Assembly: GCF_003014595.1 (NCBI RefSeq)
Contig: NZ_PYGK01000004.1
Location: 434,001-498,000 of the forward strand
Length of the DNA: 64,000 nucleotides
Direction: 5' to 3'
From: Chitinophaga ginsengisoli
GTDB taxonomy: Bacteria; Bacteroidota; Bacteroidia; Chitinophagales; Chitinophagaceae
Part shown: positions 8,576 to 17,643 of the stretch, piece after piece
Numbering within the stretch: position 1 is the first letter of the stretch
How the letters are laid out: each line of letters begins with the position of its first letter
Position numbers and translations under genes: made by a program
The notes under the pieces: model-generated
What the model was told of the DNA's origin: nothing
The model's database searches: none
The model's input: the letters and a program-made list of their open reading frames with translations, nothing else

Positions 8576-9253
8576 ATGCCATTAATACGTACCATACAAA
8601 TCAATCCCGGCAGCCGCCTGGGAGTGTGGAAAATAGAAGAAGAGGAGGAATTTTTCCGGAAGAAGGTCAATATTTCCCCTGCTATCCACCATCCGCATAA
8701 GCGTTTACAGCACTTTGCGGGGCGGTACCTGCTGCAGGAACTATACCCCGGCTTTCCGGTAGAGAAAATTCAGGTGATGCAGAGCCGTAAGCCTTACCTG
8801 GATAGCCCCAGCCTGCATTTTTCCATCTCGCATTGCGGCGACAATGTAGCTGCCATTGTTAGCAGCGACAGTGCCGTGGGTATTGATATTGAAGAGATAA
8901 AAAACAAGATAGAGGCAGTATCGCATAAGTTTTTGTCGCCGGAGGAACAGTCTTTTATCGATCGCGTACATACGTTACCTCATAAAACCATCTGCTGGAG
9001 TGCCAAAGAGGCTGTTTATAAGTGGTATGGACTGGGAGGTGTTGATTTTAAAGAAAATATGCAACTTGCACCCTTCATATTCCACCAGAAAGGCTTTCTA
9101 ACCTGTAATTTTAACAAAGCAGATAAAATTGCACGGTTATATTTGCAATACCTGATGGAAGACGGGTTATGCTTAACCTGGACGAGCGGATCTGAGGAAC
9201 TTTCCACTGTCGGAGCAGAGAACACAGATGCGGCCCGTTCAGCACACACATGA
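8576..9253 (+). CDS. 4'-phosphopantetheinyl transferase superfamily protein
   Basis: 225 residues from the ATG at 8576; the frame is open upstream but MPLIRTIQINPG is the natural start. It transfers phosphopantetheine from CoA to a carrier-protein serine. The two signature motifs are present: VGIDIEEI (Mg ligands D104 and E106) and WSAKEAVYK at 141-149. The length resembles the Sfp type rather than the short AcpS. No second transferase is visible in the window, so it may serve acyl carrier protein as well as secondary-metabolite carriers. aroK starts 24 bp downstream and is probably co-transcribed. Confidence 0.85.
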   Translation: MPLIRTIQINPGSRLGVWKIEEEEEFFRKKVNISPAIHHPHKRLQHFAGRYLLQELYPGFPVEKIQVMQSRKPYLDSPSLHFSISHCGDNVAAIVSSDSAVGIDIEEIKNKIEAVSHKFLSPEEQSFIDRVHTLPHKTICWSAKEAVYKWYGLGGVDFKENMQLAPFIFHQKGFLTCNFNKADKIARLYLQYLMEDGLCLTWTSGSEELSTVGAENTDAARSAHT

Positions 9254-9277
9254 CATTAAAGTTTAAAAACAGTCAAT

Positions 9278-9787
9278 TTGAAAATCTTTCTACTCGGCTT
9301 TATGGGCGCCGGCAAGACTTACTGGGGAAAACAACTGGCAGAACACCTGTCTTTGCCGTTCTATGATCTTGATGATGTGATCGTGGAATCGGAGGAAATG
9401 TCCATCAGCGACATCTTCGCCACAAAAGGAGAAGATTATTTCCGCCAGCAGGAGAACTACTGGCTCAAAGAACTTTCCCGCAACGAAAACTTCCTCATAT
9501 CCTGTGGCGGTGGTGCTCCCTGCTTCCAGGATAATATGGATATCATGAATAACAGCGGTACTACCATCTGGCTCAATCCAAACCTGTCCCTGATCGTGGA
9601 GCGTCTGAAACGTAAGAAGTCTAAACGCCCGCTCATCCAGGACCTGGCCGATGATGAACTGCTCGACTTCGTAGAGAAAAAACTGGCAGAACGTGTACCG
9701 TTCTACGAACAGGCCCAGATCACCATTGCAGAATCCGAGACCATTAGCCTCGATTCGTTTATGCAGCGCTTGGATATCAAAGCCTGA
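9278..9787 (+). CDS. aroK: Shikimate kinase (TTG start)
   Basis: 169 residues. It phosphorylates shikimate with ATP in aromatic amino acid synthesis. The Walker A loop is GFMGAGKT at 7-14, followed by FYDLDDVI (shikimate/Mg contact) and the SCGGGAP loop. RPLI is the lid Arg region. The start must be TTG at 9278: an in-frame stop lies at 9257 and there is no ATG between, and translation from TTG gives MKIFLLGFMG, matching the family's N terminus. It follows the phosphopantetheinyl transferase gene by 24 bp. Confidence 0.92.
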   Translation: MKIFLLGFMGAGKTYWGKQLAEHLSLPFYDLDDVIVESEEMSISDIFATKGEDYFRQQENYWLKELSRNENFLISCGGGAPCFQDNMDIMNNSGTTIWLNPNLSLIVERLKRKKSKRPLIQDLADDELLDFVEKKLAERVPFYEQAQITIAESETISLDSFMQRLDIKA

Positions 9788-9874
9788 TAATTTTCTTTGA
9801 AATCAATGAGTCATCAACAAAACGGCAATACGCCCGCCACAGCGGGGTGCGTTTGTTGTACTGACAACCCCGGT

Positions 9875-10198
9875 ATGGAAGCAAACTGGGGCAATGATCA
9901 TCGGGGCATTAAACCCCTTTAGGGTTTCTTGTTTATAACACGGGGGTATAACCCCGGGATGGAAGCAAACTGGGTCAATGATCATCACGGCATTAGACCT
10001 CTTTAGGGTTTCTTGTTTATAACACGGGGGTATAACCCCGGTATGGAAGCAAACTGGGTCAATGATCATCGGGGTATTAGACCTCTTTAGGGTTTCTGTT
10101 TGTAACGCGGGGGTATAACCCGGGGGATGGAAGCAAACTGGGTCAATGATCATCACGGCATTAGACCCCTTTAGGGGTCTTATTGTTTGTAGCGCGGG
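9875..10198. repeat. 84-bp tandem repeat, four copies
   Basis: Units begin at 9875, 9959, 10043 and 10127, each opening with ATGGAAGCAAACTGGG, an exact 84-bp period; the fourth copy decays at its end. Each unit contains self-complementary GC blocks (CGGGG-GTATAA-CCCCG). Because 84 is a multiple of three, frames stay open through the array. On the plus strand each unit carries a 15-codon frame MEANWxNDHxGIxPL ending in TAG. I regard the array as non-coding. It fills most of the aroK/DUF423 intergenic gap. Confidence 0.9.
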
Positions 10199-10240
10199 GT
10201 GAAACCCCGGGACGGTGAAACCCCGGGACGGTGCCCCCCG
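10199..10240. repeat. 16-bp GC-rich tandem repeat
   Basis: GTGAAACCCCGGGACG occurs twice in succession, followed by a truncated third copy running into GTGCCCCCCGGG. It abuts the 84-bp array and shares its CCCCGGG core, so it is probably decayed material from the same family. Confidence 0.7.
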
Positions 10241-10344
10241 GGAACCGGATGCCCCGGGATATTCATTTGTTGATATCAATCATTTTTTGCATCAATTTGT
10301 TGTCATTAATTTGTTGCATCAAATAATCAAATAGCAGTATACCA

Positions 10345-10737
10345 ATGCATAAAGGATTTCTCATTATCGCAGCAGTACTGGGCGCACTGGCCGTAACACT
10401 CGGTGCATTTGGCGCTCACAAGCTGAAGGAACTGGTTCCTCCGGAAACAGTAAGCACATTTCAGACAGGCGTTACTTATCAGTTTTATCACACGTTCGCT
10501 TTATTGGCGGTAGGTATTTTATTTGCCCAGTTCCCTGCAGGCGCTAATCTGCTGGAATGGGCGGGACGTTGCTTCGTGATAGGGGTGATACTCTTTTCCG
10601 GCTCTTTGTATGTATTAACTGCAATAAAGGCGACCGAAACCGTAGGACTAAGCAAAATAGGCATCGTTACACCAATCGGCGGTTTATTCTTCATTGCCGG
10701 ATGGATCTGCCTGCTGCTGGCGCTGATCAGGAAATAG
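10345..10737 (+). CDS. DUF423 (YgdD-type) inner-membrane protein
   Basis: 130 residues with four predicted transmembrane helices. The N-terminal GALAVTLGAFGAHKLK segment is the hallmark of DUF423. TYQFYHTFALL in the second helix is also typical. The function is unknown in all organisms I know of. The ATG start lies just after an AT-rich leader downstream of the repeat block. A possible terminator follows at 10768. Confidence 0.88.
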   Translation: MHKGFLIIAAVLGALAVTLGAFGAHKLKELVPPETVSTFQTGVTYQFYHTFALLAVGILFAQFPAGANLLEWAGRCFVIGVILFSGSLYVLTAIKATETVGLSKIGIVTPIGGLFFIAGWICLLLALIRK

Positions 10738-10767
10738 TAACAAACATTAACATATCATTTAATGATC

Positions 10768-10803
10768 CAGGGGCTGCCTTATGGTTTAGCCCCTGTAATT
10801 TTA
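10768..10803 (+). terminator. Probable terminator after the DUF423 gene
   Basis: CAGGGGCT pairs with AGCCCCTG across a 12-base loop and is followed by TAATTTTA. The T-tract is weak, and TAATTTTA also resembles a -7 promoter element for the next gene. Confidence 0.5.
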
Positions 10804-10850
10804 GGAGACGAACACCTCAGCAGTAACGCAGAAACAATAAAACAACACGC

Positions 10851-12242
10851 ATGTTCAAATACCTGATTATCATTTGCCTCAGTCTCGCAGGAACAGTGAC
10901 AGCACAAGAAATTAATGGCAACTGGTATGGCGTCTTCACCAATCCGCAGGGCCAGAAACAACGCCTGCAATTACAACTCCAACGCCAGGGAAATCAGCTC
11001 AAAGGACAATTGAAAACAGACATTGCAGCCGATGCGATAACATTGGATACAGCAGCTGTCAGAGGCAATACCCTGACATTCACAATTAAAAATATCAGCT
11101 TTAAATACACCGGCTACTGGAACAGTATCCGCAACCGTTATGAAGGATACTTTGAACAGGTCGGCAACCGCACGCCCCTGAACTTCTCCAGGGAAGAGAT
11201 CAAAGACCTGCCTGTAACCCGTCCCCAGGATCCATCCGAACACCCGGCATATGACATGCTGGATGTGAGATTCGTGAACCCGGTAGACAAGGTCCTGCTA
11301 AGCGGTACCTTCACCAAACCAGGCCTGAAAGGACCATATCCTGTTATCGTCATGATCTCCGGAAGCGGTCAGCAAAACCGTGATAACGAACAGTTCGACC
11401 ACCGCTCATTCGCTGTGCTTACCGACTACCTCGTAAAACATGGCATCGCTACGCTCAGGTTCGACGACCGTGGAGTAGGGGAGAGCACCGGTAACTACGA
11501 CTCTTCCGGTATCTTCAACTTCGCCGAAGATGTCAAAGCCGCTGTCAGCTATTTACGCAAAAGAGCCGATGCAGATACTGCCGCTATCGGACTGCTGGGA
11601 TATAGTGAAGGGGGAGTAGTCGCCCAGATAGTCGCCGCCGCTGATCCTAAGATCGCTTTTATGATCAATATGGCCACCCCAGGCCTGGACGGCAGGGAGT
11701 ACTATAACCGGAAACTGACACAGGTGGCCAAAATGCTCGGAGAAAAGGACAACCATATAGAGGCCTACGTCGGTAGTTACCAGCGTTACCTGAATGTCAT
11801 GACCCTCACTGCCGATCCTGCCGAAAGACAACGGAGAGCCTATGCAGAACTGTCAGCCCTCTACAATCACTTCGGAGACAGTACCAATGCCATTGGCAGA
11901 CAAAACTTTATGGAAGCGACTTATGCGGCTGACAATAAAGCGGAAGCATTGTCCCTCCTCCAGTATGATCCCGCTCCTTATCTGGCCAAAATAAAATGTC
12001 CGGTATTAGCGATCAATGGCAGCGAAGACGTGATCACAGACGCTACCACCAACCTGAAAGGACTGGAAAGCGGACTGGTAAAGGGTGGAAATGAACTGGT
12101 TACGGTCAGGAGCTTCCCAGGATTGAATCACCTGTTCCAGCATTGCGAATCCTGTACATTGGAGGAATATGGTACCCTGGACGAGACAATAAACCCTGCT
12201 GTATTGGAGTTTATCACAAGATGGGTACAGTTGTTGTATTAA
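10851..12242 (+). CDS. Secreted alpha/beta hydrolase (esterase/peptidase-like)
   Basis: 463 residues. A signal peptide ends near TVTAQ. Residues about 20-115 form a small beta domain (INGNWYGVF, LKGQLKTD), and residues about 135-463 form an alpha/beta-hydrolase fold. The nucleophile elbow is GYSEGG with Ser252, and the probable acid and base are Asp393 (NGSEDVIT) and His427 (GLNHLFQ). DDRGVGESTG is a conserved loop of this family. It probably cleaves an ester or acyl-peptide in the periplasm. Substrate unknown. It lies alone between DUF423 and ftsK on the same strand. Confidence 0.82.
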   Translation: MFKYLIIICLSLAGTVTAQEINGNWYGVFTNPQGQKQRLQLQLQRQGNQLKGQLKTDIAADAITLDTAAVRGNTLTFTIKNISFKYTGYWNSIRNRYEGYFEQVGNRTPLNFSREEIKDLPVTRPQDPSEHPAYDMLDVRFVNPVDKVLLSGTFTKPGLKGPYPVIVMISGSGQQNRDNEQFDHRSFAVLTDYLVKHGIATLRFDDRGVGESTGNYDSSGIFNFAEDVKAAVSYLRKRADADTAAIGLLGYSEGGVVAQIVAAADPKIAFMINMATPGLDGREYYNRKLTQVAKMLGEKDNHIEAYVGSYQRYLNVMTLTADPAERQRRAYAELSALYNHFGDSTNAIGRQNFMEATYAADNKAEALSLLQYDPAPYLAKIKCPVLAINGSEDVITDATTNLKGLESGLVKGGNELVTVRSFPGLNHLFQHCESCTLEEYGTLDETINPAVLEFITRWVQLLY

Positions 12243-12356
12243 TGCCTGGACCCATATTGAGAATGCAGGGGACCGAAATGGGAATACTAGAATTACCCGT
12301 TCTTAGTTACTGATTCTTAATTGAAAATAAATTCTTAATATATCACCTGGCGACCG

Positions 12357-12364
12357 TAATTTTG
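12357..12364 (+). promoter_or_regulatory. Candidate -7 promoter element of ftsK
   Basis: TAATTTTG matches the Bacteroidota -7 consensus TAnnTTTG and lies 14 bases before the ftsK ATG. No convincing TTTG -33 element is visible. Confidence 0.4.
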
Positions 12365-12378
12365 GAGCGCTATAATGT

Positions 12379-14979
12379 ATGTCTAAAAATAAACTGAAAA
12401 CAGAAAAACCGGAGAGTAAAAAACCTCGAGGCAACGACCCCAACGTACTTAAGCAGGACAAGGAAGTAGAGGTAAAAGTAAAAGAACTGGTAAAAGACGA
12501 AAGGACCCATAAGGTTTTGGGAGTAATATGCCTGTTGTTGTCGCTCTACTGTTTTATCGCGTTTACATCTTATCTCTTTACCTGGGAAGAAGACCAGGAT
12601 AAGGTATTCCGTTATTCAGCCAGTCTGCTGCTGATGGACATGGATAGCGTGAAAGTGGAAAACCTCCTCGGGAGGTTAGGGGCCTTTGTCTCCCATTGGT
12701 TCTTCTATAAAGGATTCGGTATAGCTTCCTATCTGTTTTGTTATCTGTTTTTTATCCTTGGCGTCAATGCTGTGGTGGGCCGTCGTGTGTTCCGCATCTG
12801 GCGTAACATTAAATATATCCTCTTCGGACTGCTGTTTATCAGTACTACCGCTGCTTTCGTTTCCATGCTGTCCGACTTCCCCTGGGGAGGTGCCATGGGA
12901 GACGCTGTCAATAACTGGCTGATCGGCTTCCTCGGAAGAGCCGGTGCTGCATTGCTCCTGCTCGTAGCCGGACTGTCCTGGTTGATCTGGAAGTATAACT
13001 TTGACTTCAAATGGCTGGAAGAGAAACTGAAAGCCAAACCCAAGCCGGCCGTAGCGCCTGCAGCCGTTCCGGAACCCGCCGTTATTGCCGTTACACCGCA
13101 ACAGCCAGCCAATACAAAGGAAAAAGAACCCAGAAGGAAAAACGGACTCAGGGAATCTGGTGTTTCTGTGATACCTCCCCCTGCGGATAATGGCGAACTG
13201 CCTGAAATGCAGCTCATTGAGCGTGCGGACGCTTCCATTACCCTGATCCCGCCTGCTAATATGTCAGCTAGTGAGGAAGAAGTAGAAGAAGAGGAGGAAT
13301 TGGAAGAAGAAGAGGCCGGGCCGTTATTATATATAGAAGAAACTGTCGAACAGACCGCTTCCCGCAATAAAAAGAAACCTAATACGGAGGATGTGGCCTG
13401 GGAAATCAAACCGCCGGTAGAAGAAGCAGAAGATGAAACAGAAGAGGAACCCGTAAGACAGCCCGTTCAGATGGACCCTTACGAGCCTACCCTCGACCTG
13501 CGTGATTATAAATACCCATCCCTGGAGCTGCTGGACAACCACAGTACCGAAAAGATCGTACAGGATGCCAGTGAGCTGGACCGGAACAAGAACCAGATCA
13601 TCGACACCCTGAAGAACTATGATATTTCGATCCAGAAGATCAGCGCTACCGTAGGACCGACCGTCACCTTATACGAGATCGTACCCGCTGCCGGTGTGCG
13701 CATTTCCCGTATCAAGAACCTGGAAGATGATATCGCCCTCAGCCTCTCCGCACTGGGTATCCGCATTATTGCACCGATACCTGGTAAGGGTACCATCGGT
13801 ATCGAGGTGCCTAACGTGAAAAAGAGTATCGTATCACTCAGGAACCTGCTGGCCTCTGAAAAGTTCCAGCAAAGTAGCATGGAACTTCCTATCGCTATTG
13901 GTAAAAAGATTGATAATGAGAACTTTATTGCAGACCTGGCCAAAATGCCACACTTGCTCATGGCGGGTGCTACCGGACAGGGTAAATCGGTAGGTATCAA
14001 TACATTACTTGTATCCCTCCTCTATAAAAAGCATCCTTCGCAGCTGAAGTTCGTGTTGGTGGATCCTAAAAAGGTGGAGTTGTCGCTTTATAAGCTGATA
14101 GAAAAACACTTCCTGGCCAAATTGCCGGGTGAAGAAGAAGCCATTATTACCGATACCAAAAAGGTGATCCATACCCTCAATGCACTCTGTATTGAAATGG
14201 ACCTCCGCTACGACCTCCTGAAAGAGGCCGGTACCCGTAATATCAAGGAATACAACCACAAATTCGTTCAGAGAAGGCTGAACCCGCAAAGGGGACACCG
14301 TTACCTGCCATTCGTGGTACTGGTGATAGACGAGTTTGCCGACCTGATCATGACAGCTGGTAAGGAAGTGGAAATGCCGATCGCCCGTCTGGCCCAGCTG
14401 GCCCGTGCGGTAGGTATCCACCTGATCATCGCTACACAACGTCCATCTGTCAATATTATTACCGGTACCATCAAGGCAAACTTCCCGGCACGTATCGCCT
14501 TCAAGGTATCTTCCAAGATCGACTCCCGTACTATCCTGGATATCGGCGGCGCTGAACAGCTGATCGGTCAGGGTGACATGCTTGTCTCCTTTAACGGTGA
14601 GCTGGTACGTCTGCAATGTGCCTTTGTGGATACACCGGAAGTGGAAAAAGTGGCAGAATATATCGGCGAGCAGCGGGCTTATCCTGAAGCCTATCTGTTA
14701 CCGGAATATGTGGACGAGAAAGAAATGGAGGGCAAAGAGATCAGTCTGCAGGACAGGGATCCGCTCTTTGAAGAGGCTGCCCGCGTCATTGTACAGAATC
14801 AGCAGGGCTCTACCTCGCTCTTACAACGCCGTATGAAGCTCGGCTATAACAGGGCCGGCAGACTGATGGACCAGCTGGAAGCAGCCGGCATCGTCGGTCC
14901 GAATATGGGAAGCAAGGCCAGGGAGGTCAATGTCAAGACAGAGGCCGATCTTGAAGAGATCCTGAACGATATCGGCTGA
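12379..14979 (+). CDS. ftsK: DNA translocase FtsK/SpoIIIE
   Basis: 866 residues. It pumps DNA through the closing septum during division and helps resolve chromosome dimers. The N-terminal membrane part (about residues 48-210) has four to five helices. A long Pro/Ala and then Glu-rich linker spans about 210-380. The motor domain has Walker A GATGQGKS near 529-536 and Walker B VLVIDEFADL near 647-655. The C-terminal winged-helix gamma domain (about 795-866; SLLQRRMKLGYNRAGRLMDQLE) reads chromosome polarity sequences. The lolA gene follows by 93 bp, an order common in this phylum. Confidence 0.95.
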   Translation: MSKNKLKTEKPESKKPRGNDPNVLKQDKEVEVKVKELVKDERTHKVLGVICLLLSLYCFIAFTSYLFTWEEDQDKVFRYSASLLLMDMDSVKVENLLGRLGAFVSHWFFYKGFGIASYLFCYLFFILGVNAVVGRRVFRIWRNIKYILFGLLFISTTAAFVSMLSDFPWGGAMGDAVNNWLIGFLGRAGAALLLLVAGLSWLIWKYNFDFKWLEEKLKAKPKPAVAPAAVPEPAVIAVTPQQPANTKEKEPRRKNGLRESGVSVIPPPADNGELPEMQLIERADASITLIPPANMSASEEEVEEEEELEEEEAGPLLYIEETVEQTASRNKKKPNTEDVAWEIKPPVEEAEDETEEEPVRQPVQMDPYEPTLDLRDYKYPSLELLDNHSTEKIVQDASELDRNKNQIIDTLKNYDISIQKISATVGPTVTLYEIVPAAGVRISRIKNLEDDIALSLSALGIRIIAPIPGKGTIGIEVPNVKKSIVSLRNLLASEKFQQSSMELPIAIGKKIDNENFIADLAKMPHLLMAGATGQGKSVGINTLLVSLLYKKHPSQLKFVLVDPKKVELSLYKLIEKHFLAKLPGEEEAIITDTKKVIHTLNALCIEMDLRYDLLKEAGTRNIKEYNHKFVQRRLNPQRGHRYLPFVVLVIDEFADLIMTAGKEVEMPIARLAQLARAVGIHLIIATQRPSVNIITGTIKANFPARIAFKVSSKIDSRTILDIGGAEQLIGQGDMLVSFNGELVRLQCAFVDTPEVEKVAEYIGEQRAYPEAYLLPEYVDEKEMEGKEISLQDRDPLFEEAARVIVQNQQGSTSLLQRRMKLGYNRAGRLMDQLEAAGIVGPNMGSKAREVNVKTEADLEEILNDIG

Positions 14980-15072
14980 TCGTAGTACATTTGGCTTTAT
15001 ATTAACTTAAAACGAAGGGGTATCGGCATAACATTTGTCTTTACAAACAGCAGAAAATAAAACTTACGAAAA

Positions 15073-15750
15073 ATGAAGAGAATTTTATTATTGGCCATAT
15101 TAGCAGGCGGAGTAGTAACGAATGGAATGGCTCAGTCCAAAGGAAACCTGAACAGCCTGGGAAAGAATGATCCTAAGGCGAAAGCGATCCTGGATGGTGT
15201 AAGCAAGAAATTTTCACAGTTGAAATCAGTGGTGGCCAATTTTGTATTGAAAATAGAAGGTGCTAACAATAGTGTAACAGATGCTAAGAAAGGTACCGTG
15301 TACCTGAAAGGTGCAAAATATAAAGTGAACCTGGATGGTCAGGAAATCATCAGCGATAATAAAACCTCCTGGACATATGCGAAAGATGCTAACGAGGTAA
15401 CAATCAATAATGTAGATCCTAACAGCTCTACCCTGTCGCCAGCTAAACTGTTCACCAATTTCTACGATAAAGACTATCTGTACCGCCTGGATGGAGAAAT
15501 TACCGAGAAAGGTAAGGTGCTGCAGAACATTGAAATGACGCCTACAGACAAGTCCAAGAACGTATTTAAAGTGATCGTCTCCATCGACAAAAAGAACCAG
15601 AACATCTCTAAAATGAAGGTTTTTGAAAAGAACGGCAATCACTATACATATGAGATCACCAGCTTTACGCCTAATACAAACGTATCAGACGCAACTTTCA
15701 GCTTCGATCCTAAAAAGTATCCTGGCGTAGAAGTGGTAGACCTCCGCTAA
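15073..15750 (+). CDS. lolA: LolA-family outer-membrane lipoprotein carrier
   Basis: 225 residues with a signal peptide ending near GMAQ. The mature part has the LolA pattern: an amphipathic helix (AKAILDGVSKKFSQLKSVVANF), then repeated beta strands ending with ATFSFDPKKYPGVEVVDLR. It would shuttle lipoproteins across the periplasm to the outer membrane, a busy task here since at least seven lipoproteins are encoded in this window. It lies directly after ftsK and before a strong terminator. Confidence 0.85.
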   Translation: MKRILLLAILAGGVVTNGMAQSKGNLNSLGKNDPKAKAILDGVSKKFSQLKSVVANFVLKIEGANNSVTDAKKGTVYLKGAKYKVNLDGQEIISDNKTSWTYAKDANEVTINNVDPNSSTLSPAKLFTNFYDKDYLYRLDGEITEKGKVLQNIEMTPTDKSKNVFKVIVSIDKKNQNISKMKVFEKNGNHYTYEITSFTPNTNVSDATFSFDPKKYPGVEVVDLR

Positions 15751-15785
15751 AATATTGAAGGGTCTTCGTACAATCGGAGACAATA

Positions 15786-15816
15786 AAAGCCCGGCTATTT
15801 TTGACCGGGCTTTTTC
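15786..15816 (+). terminator. Terminator after lolA
   Basis: AGCCCGG pairs with CCGGGCT around an 11-base loop and is followed by TTTTT. It closes the ftsK-lolA unit. Confidence 0.85.
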
Positions 15817-15827
15817 CATTTTATTAT

Positions 15828-15835
15828 TACCTTTG
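15828..15835 (+). promoter_or_regulatory. Candidate -7 promoter element of lpdA
   Basis: TACCTTTG is a perfect TAnnTTTG match located 26 bases before the lpdA ATG. The nearest TTTG upstream (15800-15803) is 24 bases away, longer than usual, and lies inside the lolA terminator. Confidence 0.4.
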
Positions 15836-15861
15836 GCAAGTTTAAATTAAAATTAAGCAAT

Positions 15862-17268
15862 ATGGCATACGACGTAATCGTAATTGGTAGTGGCCCTGGC
15901 GGATATGTGGCTGCTATCCGTGCTTCTCAGCTGGGATTTAAGACGGCAATCGTTGAAAGAGAGAGCCTGGGCGGTATTTGTTTGAACTGGGGTTGTATTC
16001 CCACGAAAGCATTGCTGAAGTCTGCACAGGTCCTGGAATATATACAGCACGCTAAGACTTACGGAATTAACGTAGGCGAAGGTAGTGCTGATTTTGACGC
16101 TGTGATCAAGCGTAGTCGTGGTGTAGCTGATAAGATGAGCAAGGGCGTTCAGTTCCTGATGAAGAAAAACAAGATCGAGGTGCTGATGGGAACGGCTAAA
16201 ATGAAATCCAAAAGCCAGGTAGAAGTAACTGATAAAGACGGTAAAGTTGCCGTACACGAAGCAAAATATGTTATCCTGGCAACCGGTGCTCGTTCCCGTG
16301 AACTGCCAAACCTGAAAATAGATGGTAAAAAGGTAATTGGCTACCGTGAAGCAATGGTACTGCCAAAGCAGCCTAAATCCATGATCGTTGTAGGTTCCGG
16401 CGCTATCGGCGTTGAGTTTGCCTACTTCTATGCAACCCTGGGCACTAAAGTGACCATCGTTGAGTTCATGCCACGCATCGTTCCGGTTGAAGATGAGGAT
16501 ATCTCTAAAGAACTGGAAAAGATCTACAAGAAGAAAGGCATTGAGATTATGACCAATGCTTCCGTTGAAGCTGTAGAAGCTGCAGGCGAAGGCGTGAAGG
16601 CGAAAGTGAAAACTGCTACCGGCGAGATCTTCCTGGAAGCTGACGTAGTACTGAGCGCTGTTGGTATCGCTGCTAACATCGAGAACCTCGGTCTGGAAGC
16701 ACTGGGTGTTAAAACCGACAAGGGTAAGGTTCTGGTTGACAAATTCTACCAGACCAACGTTGCAGGTGTTTACGCTATCGGCGACATGGTTCCTGGTCAG
16801 GCGCTTGCTCACGTTGCCTCTAAAGAAGGTATCGTTTGTGTAGAAGCGATCGCTTACAACGAAAAGAAATACGCGCATTTACCAGCGCCTATCGATTATA
16901 TGAACATTCCTGGTTGTACTTATTGTGCTCCGGAAATCGCATCTGTAGGTTATACTGAGAAAGCTGCTAAAGAAGCAGGTTACGAAGTGAAAGTAGGTAA
17001 ATTCCCATTCTCTGCTTCCGGTAAAGCAACTGCTGCCAGTGCGCCAGAAGGTTTCATTAAAGTGATCTTCGACGCTAAATACGGTGAGTGGCTGGGTACA
17101 CACATGATCGGTGCTAACGTTACCGAGATCATTGCTCAGACAGTAACTGCCCGTACACTGGAGACTACTTATCAGGAAGTACTGAATTCTATCCATCCTC
17201 ACCCAACCATGAGCGAATCTGTAAAAGACGCGATCGAGGTTGCTTATGGCGAAGCGATTCACCTGTAA
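15862..17268 (+). CDS. lpdA: Dihydrolipoyl dehydrogenase (E3)
   Basis: 468 residues. This FAD enzyme reoxidises dihydrolipoamide of 2-oxoacid dehydrogenase and glycine-cleavage complexes with NAD+. FAD-binding GSGPGGY lies at 9-15, the redox disulfide GGICLNWGC uses C40 and C45, the NAD-binding GSGAIGVEFA lies near 178-187, and the C-terminal HPHPTMSE supplies the catalytic His and Glu. The gene is monocistronic, bounded by terminators at 15786 and 17290, so the E1 and E2 partners lie elsewhere. Confidence 0.95.
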   Translation: MAYDVIVIGSGPGGYVAAIRASQLGFKTAIVERESLGGICLNWGCIPTKALLKSAQVLEYIQHAKTYGINVGEGSADFDAVIKRSRGVADKMSKGVQFLMKKNKIEVLMGTAKMKSKSQVEVTDKDGKVAVHEAKYVILATGARSRELPNLKIDGKKVIGYREAMVLPKQPKSMIVVGSGAIGVEFAYFYATLGTKVTIVEFMPRIVPVEDEDISKELEKIYKKKGIEIMTNASVEAVEAAGEGVKAKVKTATGEIFLEADVVLSAVGIAANIENLGLEALGVKTDKGKVLVDKFYQTNVAGVYAIGDMVPGQALAHVASKEGIVCVEAIAYNEKKYAHLPAPIDYMNIPGCTYCAPEIASVGYTEKAAKEAGYEVKVGKFPFSASGKATAASAPEGFIKVIFDAKYGEWLGTHMIGANVTEIIAQTVTARTLETTYQEVLNSIHPHPTMSESVKDAIEVAYGEAIHL

Positions 17269-17289
17269 TAATTAACTTTCCTATAGTGA

Positions 17290-17321
17290 AAAGCCCTTCT
17301 GCATTGCAGGAGGGCTTTTTT
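17290..17321 (+). terminator. Terminator after lpdA
   Basis: AAGCCCT pairs with AGGGCTT and is followed by TTTTTT, 22 bases after the stop codon. Confidence 0.85.
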
Positions 17322-17353
17322 GTTGATTGTTATTTGCTGATTGTCATTGCTTC

Positions 17354-17505
17354 GGTTCCAGGTGGGACCACTGGCTTAGTTCTTTGAAGTTTTCCTGCTA
17401 TGGAGCGATAGTAGGTCGTATTTAGCAGTTGAATATCTTTTAAACCCTTGGTAGGGCGTATCAGCTACTTCAAACAACTTAGGCCAGTGATCTCCACCTG
17501 GAACC
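17354..17505. repeat. Inverted-repeat element, copy 1
   Basis: The left arm 17354-17389 begins GGTTCCAGGTGGGACC. The right arm 17468-17505 ends CTCCACCTGGAACC. The arms are imperfectly complementary over about 36-38 bases around a loop of about 78 bases. There is no open reading frame of note inside. It resembles a MITE or a REP-type palindromic unit. No transposase is seen in the window. Confidence 0.75.
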
Positions 17506-17643
17506 GCCGTTACTTCGGAGCTTCCTACTCATTTATGCCGACTAATTTTTCATCCTTTCCGTACTTAAATATTGTGAGTATCACTAATCCCAAACACAAG
17601 TACTACAGCACTCAACTTACAAGCGGAAGGCAATAAGCATCGA

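Noticed and set aside
9875..10198. CRISPR array
   Set aside because: The 84-bp units are contiguous with no variable spacers, and no cas genes are in the window.
9803..10279. 158-codon open frame on the minus strand with a 28-residue repeat
   Set aside because: It is exactly the 84-bp tandem repeat read in a frame that happens to lack stops. No signal, start context or domain supports a protein.
15853..16878. 341-codon minus-strand frame opposite lpdA
   Set aside because: A mirror frame of a highly conserved enzyme gene, with Phe/Cys/Asn-rich composition that is not protein-like.
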